Positions 60,828 through 64,000 of a stretch of DNA of 64,000 nt are shown here, piece by piece. Source of the stretch: Sanderia malayensis (lineage: Eukaryota; Cnidaria; Scyphozoa; Semaeostomeae; Pelagiidae). The position numbers were made by a program, and so were the translations under genes. Each line of letters starts with the position of its first letter. The stretch's first letter is position 1. The notes below the pieces were generated by a model. It did no database searches, had not been told where the DNA came from, and worked only from the letters and a program-made list of their open reading frames with translations. Where the stretch lies: assembly GCA_013076295.1 (NCBI GenBank), contig RQOL01000824.1, positions 2,232,001 to 2,296,000 of the forward strand. The letters are read 5' to 3'.

Positions 60828-62215
60828 CTAAAGTCCCTGTTCCATGTAGATATCATCTCGTGTTGATAATGCTGCAAATGCTGCCGCTACAGCCGTAGCA
60901 CACGTGCCAGCCCAACCCAAATAGTAGGAATAACCAAATTTTGAACTATCCACCTTACTGTGCACTTGATGCGTCATTACTATCATGCCAAGAAATGCAC
61001 ATGCAGCTGCAATAGAAAAGATATCTTCAATAGTAAGAGAGTCAACAGCTAATGGATAAAATTGAAGTCCCCAAAACCCTATTACGACCACCTTTTTTGA
61101 CCAAGCAGTAACGTTCTTCATCCTCTAATAAAAAACTCTGTGTTAATACTGCCAATATTTTGTGTTTCTTTGTATCATGATTGGCAAGGGACTTTCAATT
61201 TAAAAAGCTTTTGTTTCATTCAATGTGGATTATAAATAGACTCCAATGTGGTGATCAGATGGGATACTTTAAGAACATGAGATTATAATAAACTAATTAC
61301 ATGAGATACTGAAAATAAGATTTTTGAGCTGAGTTTTTGCTCAGTCTTAACGAGTTGATCTGGATCAATTTTTGTCCAAACAAGAAAAACGCGTCGCATT
61401 TTGTTGTTGTTGCTGTTCTGCACATGCTCAGTTACAAGTGAACAAAGTTTATCTATGTGCATTGCACGCAAACGTTTTGAATGCTAATAAAATCAATCCA
61501 GCATAGTGTAAAGGTGGTCTTACTTACTTGAAATGAGGCAAAGAATAGCCATGAATTCTAACTTGACGATACCACTTGTCATTTGTTTATAAAATGGTGG
61601 ATATATGATGGCTCCTAATAGGAACAGTACTGCCAGGGCAAAGAATCCTCGTACGGAAGTCATGATTCCTGAAATTATAAAATAAATCTCTTGACTGTGT
61701 GCTATTGCCACTAAATAGCAGCAGAGAGAGGATTGAAGTCTTGGGCTAAAAATTGACAGATTGACTTCTGGACCATTGCCTGAAACCTTTCCCATACATA
61801 CATAATTGATAATTCTGTTCTGATGGAGACCATATCAAAGATGAGAGGACTAGGGGAAGGGGTGATGTGTCCCTTCCGTTTTTTCGTGTTATTGGTCATC
61901 TTTGCATAAGATAGAGCAAGGTTCTGTAATTGAGGAAAATGAGTAGTTTTCTCTGAAACAATAACAAGGACAGACTAGTAACAAATATTTACCAAGTGAT
62001 ATAGACTGCCATCCAACGAGAAATTTGCAGGTGGATTTTTCACCTTTATTTTGAGTACAATGATTCCAGAGACCGTTGAATTTTCTCGCTTCTCCTGTAC
62101 TTACGCTATACCATTCATCAGTACATATCGAGGTAAATAAGACCAATAGTGCTACTGCCATTATAATCATTGATGCTGCACGAAGAGGTATTGCTTTCAC
62201 ACTTGCTTTCTTCAT
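60828..62215 (-). CDS. Claudin/PMP22-family four-helix membrane protein
   Basis: Three exons, 62215-61993, 61668-61524 and 61122-60828, join in frame to 220 residues. Four membrane helices are visible: AASMIIMAVALLVLFTSICT, FFALAVLFLLGAIIYPP, DIFSIAAACAFLGMIVMTH and YYLGWAGTCATAVAAAFAAL. The first extracellular loop carries the claudin signature, W (in DEWYSV) then GLW, C and C (GLWNHCTQNKGEKSTC). In animals such proteins build tight or septate junctions or act as channel subunits and myelin-type proteins; which applies here is unknown. Exon 2 to 3 uses donor AA|GTAAGACC and acceptor TTAGAG|G; a more obvious upstream GTAAGT donor breaks the frame. The TM2-TM3 segment is short. A decayed copy of exon 3 lies at 56614-57075. 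Confidence 0.8.
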
Positions 62216-64000
62216 ACTGGCCAAGCATAGACACAATCCTTGGGGCCATAAATACATCCAGTAATAACATTAACAATTATAAAGTAAGCCTCTTATTATG
62301 CAGCGATAGATGGTAGGACTTGTGTCTAATGAAGTGGACAATTCCAGTTATATAATGGCTTTAATTTTGCGAAATTGTGCCTTGAAACACCCATTAAAAA
62401 CAGGATTATAAGCTATAATATTATTGATGATATCCATGTAGCCAGTGCGGATTTGCAAATATCTATAAAGGCGGATTTGTAAGTATTCATATAGAATAAA
62501 TGCTTGGCAGCTTTTGCGTCTTTTCATAGAATAACCGGCTTTATTCAATGCGTATCACCAAAATGTTCCTACTATGAATATCTAATTGAATTTAGATGTT
62601 GCAATGCAAACTGACACATTCATCAGTTGGATAAACTTTAGTCTCAATAAGGAGATGTGCGATTGCGAGCAAGAGCTAAGAAATCAAACAGCTTATAAGC
62701 TGCCTAATTTCTTAAACAGATAACAAATAATACTTACCCAAGAATTAGGAAGATAAAATCTGCAATTACTATACACTAAACATATATAATTATATATATG
62801 CGTGTGTGTGAAATATTTCTAATGCTATTGCTCGTATGATTAGAAGTTATTGTTAAAAAACATTGCAATCTTTCCCCGTCATGCGAAGCACCAAGATCTT
62901 TCGTAGACAGTCAAAGTTGGAAGCAAGAAAGAATAGCGAAATGGTACCTGCTGGTACGTGAAATGCAAAATAAGAACTTTTGTGATTATGATTAGCCTTC
63001 TGTTCGCCCCATTGAAAACTGGCTGCGTAAACAAAACAGGCAAAGGCGCAATGGGAAGCGAAAAACAGATGTCCATCTGTCGTAGGCATTGTAAACATGG
63101 AACTTAGCTAGAATTATTCAAAGGCTCCTACTTTTCCTTGAAAATGCAGCTGTAGCTATAGAGGAAATGTCGTAAATAGGCTATAGTGAAGCATGGCGGA
63201 GATATATTTCTAGCAAATATGCTTGTAATATGAAGGGTGGATTTTTGTAATGAGTAACAATATATGTTGTTACCTATCAGCTGGTACATCGTTAAAATTA
63301 TCAAAATAAGAATATATTATTAATTCAGACGGTTTAATCCACTTGATCCTCTTTGTGTCCGATAAAGGAGTGGAACTAATTAAAATCCTCATAGGAGAGT
63401 GGATATTTCTTTATTATTATCGACCGCAGATTATTTAATATTAATTAAATTTTCTCTAATCAATGGAAAATAATTATATCTTATATATATACTTAAGTTA
63501 AGAAGAACTTGAATAAGGTTGAGTAAGGACAATGAAAAAGGTAATTTGCTATATCAGGAGAGAATTGTAATGAGGTTGAGGAAAAGTTAAGGTGTCACAA
63601 AAAAGATGCAAAAGCTGGGAGGACGTGGGGAAGTAAAAACATGTGACAAAGGAAAAAAGATGGCTTGAACCACTTGGACCACTTGCACTACTTGGACCAA
63701 TTGGACCGCTAGGTCCTAGTGATACTAAACTATACCACTAGATCGCCCAGGTTAAGCCACCGTTACTGTTTCGTTAACGAAGACATCATATACAAAAATT
63801 CAGACATAACTTTGATATCATAAAGAATTGTAGTGCTAAACATTGTAATAAGGCAACCCCATCCATCATAATAAGTCTATTTATAGCAAAGCAGATTTGA
63901 TCAGAAAAGATATTGTTGAATACGAAGATCATTTGTTCTTTACGTATATTATAATACACCTTCAACAATCGCGTCTTCTTTATTTTATTGGATTTTTCCT
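62216..64000. other. Upstream region of the claudin-like gene; no gene assigned
   Basis: AT-rich sequence. A frame on the minus strand at 62853-63098 (81 codons, hydrophobic, starting MFTMPTTDGHLFFAS) is not recognised and lacks supporting splice context. A short imperfect 9-bp repeat around CCACTTGGA is at 63665-63716. AT microsatellite-like runs occur at 62788-62800 and 63480-63495. No other structure found up to the window edge. Confidence 0.5.

Noticed and set aside
62853..63098. Minus-strand 81-codon frame as a gene
   Set aside because: No family resemblance, no signal of splice sites or conserved motifs; kept only as a remark in the intergenic entry.

Overview
The window is a piece of a compact, AT-rich metazoan nuclear genome. 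The genes have many short GT-AG introns, and the products are clearly animal: collagen prolyl 4-hydroxylase alpha, a PARP13-like CCCH protein, a claudin-like tetraspan, WDR33, and CENP-S. Several start codons sit directly behind a pyrimidine-AG acceptor, which hints at spliced-leader trans-splicing. A tunicate would fit the gene density, the introns and such a leader, but the sequence alone does not settle the phylum.

Layout. 1-12.8 kb is a satellite array of about 182-bp monomers that runs off the left edge and contains higher-order duplications of 4, 8 and 9 monomers. 12.8-13.86 kb is nested DNA-transposon debris: an internally deleted hAT element with intact 8-bp target duplication sits inside the end of a pogo/Tigger-like element. 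14.9-16.65 kb (+) is FBXO42 (F-box/Kelch). Tail to tail with it, 24.37-16.87 kb (-), is ALDH4A1 in 21 coding exons; its first intron holds a Mutator-like element with a second inverted-repeat element nested in it. 25.80-24.80 kb (-) is CENPS/MHF1, followed upstream by a 926-bp imperfect palindrome. 31.73-27.47 kb (-) is a 13-exon coiled-coil gene that I assign to SIX6OS1 (synaptonemal complex central element). Head to head with it, 32.17-35.43 kb (+), is P4HA. 37.09-35.84 kb (-) is an intronless Rab-like GTPase with two N-terminal membrane helices. 37.5-38.6 kb is a 146-bp minisatellite built around telomere-like CCCTAA/CCCTAG units, followed by a 433-bp inverted-repeat element. 40.12-40.67 kb (+) is MRPL14. 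42.00-40.90 kb (-) is a type II membrane protein of a glycosyltransferase-like family, divergent from WDR33 at 42.73-48.34 kb (+, 15 exons). 48.76-49.89 kb (+) is an Ig-like single-pass membrane protein. 50.40-53.59 kb (+) is a ZC3HAV1/PARP12-like protein. 53.90-59.67 kb (+) is ZCWPW1 (CW zinc finger plus PWWP). 62.22-60.83 kb (-) is a claudin/PMP22-family tetraspan; a decayed copy of its last exon lies in a ZCWPW1 intron and is split by a Tc1-type MITE.

The genes do not form one pathway. Three of them (CENPS/MHF1, SIX6OS1, ZCWPW1) belong to meiotic recombination, synapsis or fork repair in vertebrates, which is notable in 34 kb but may be chance. Several genes form close divergent pairs (SIX6OS1/P4HA, glycosyltransferase-like/WDR33) or convergent pairs (FBXO42/ALDH4A1, P4HA/GTPase, MRPL14/glycosyltransferase-like). 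All exon models come from reading splice sites and frame by eye; every multi-exon model reported keeps an open frame end to end.
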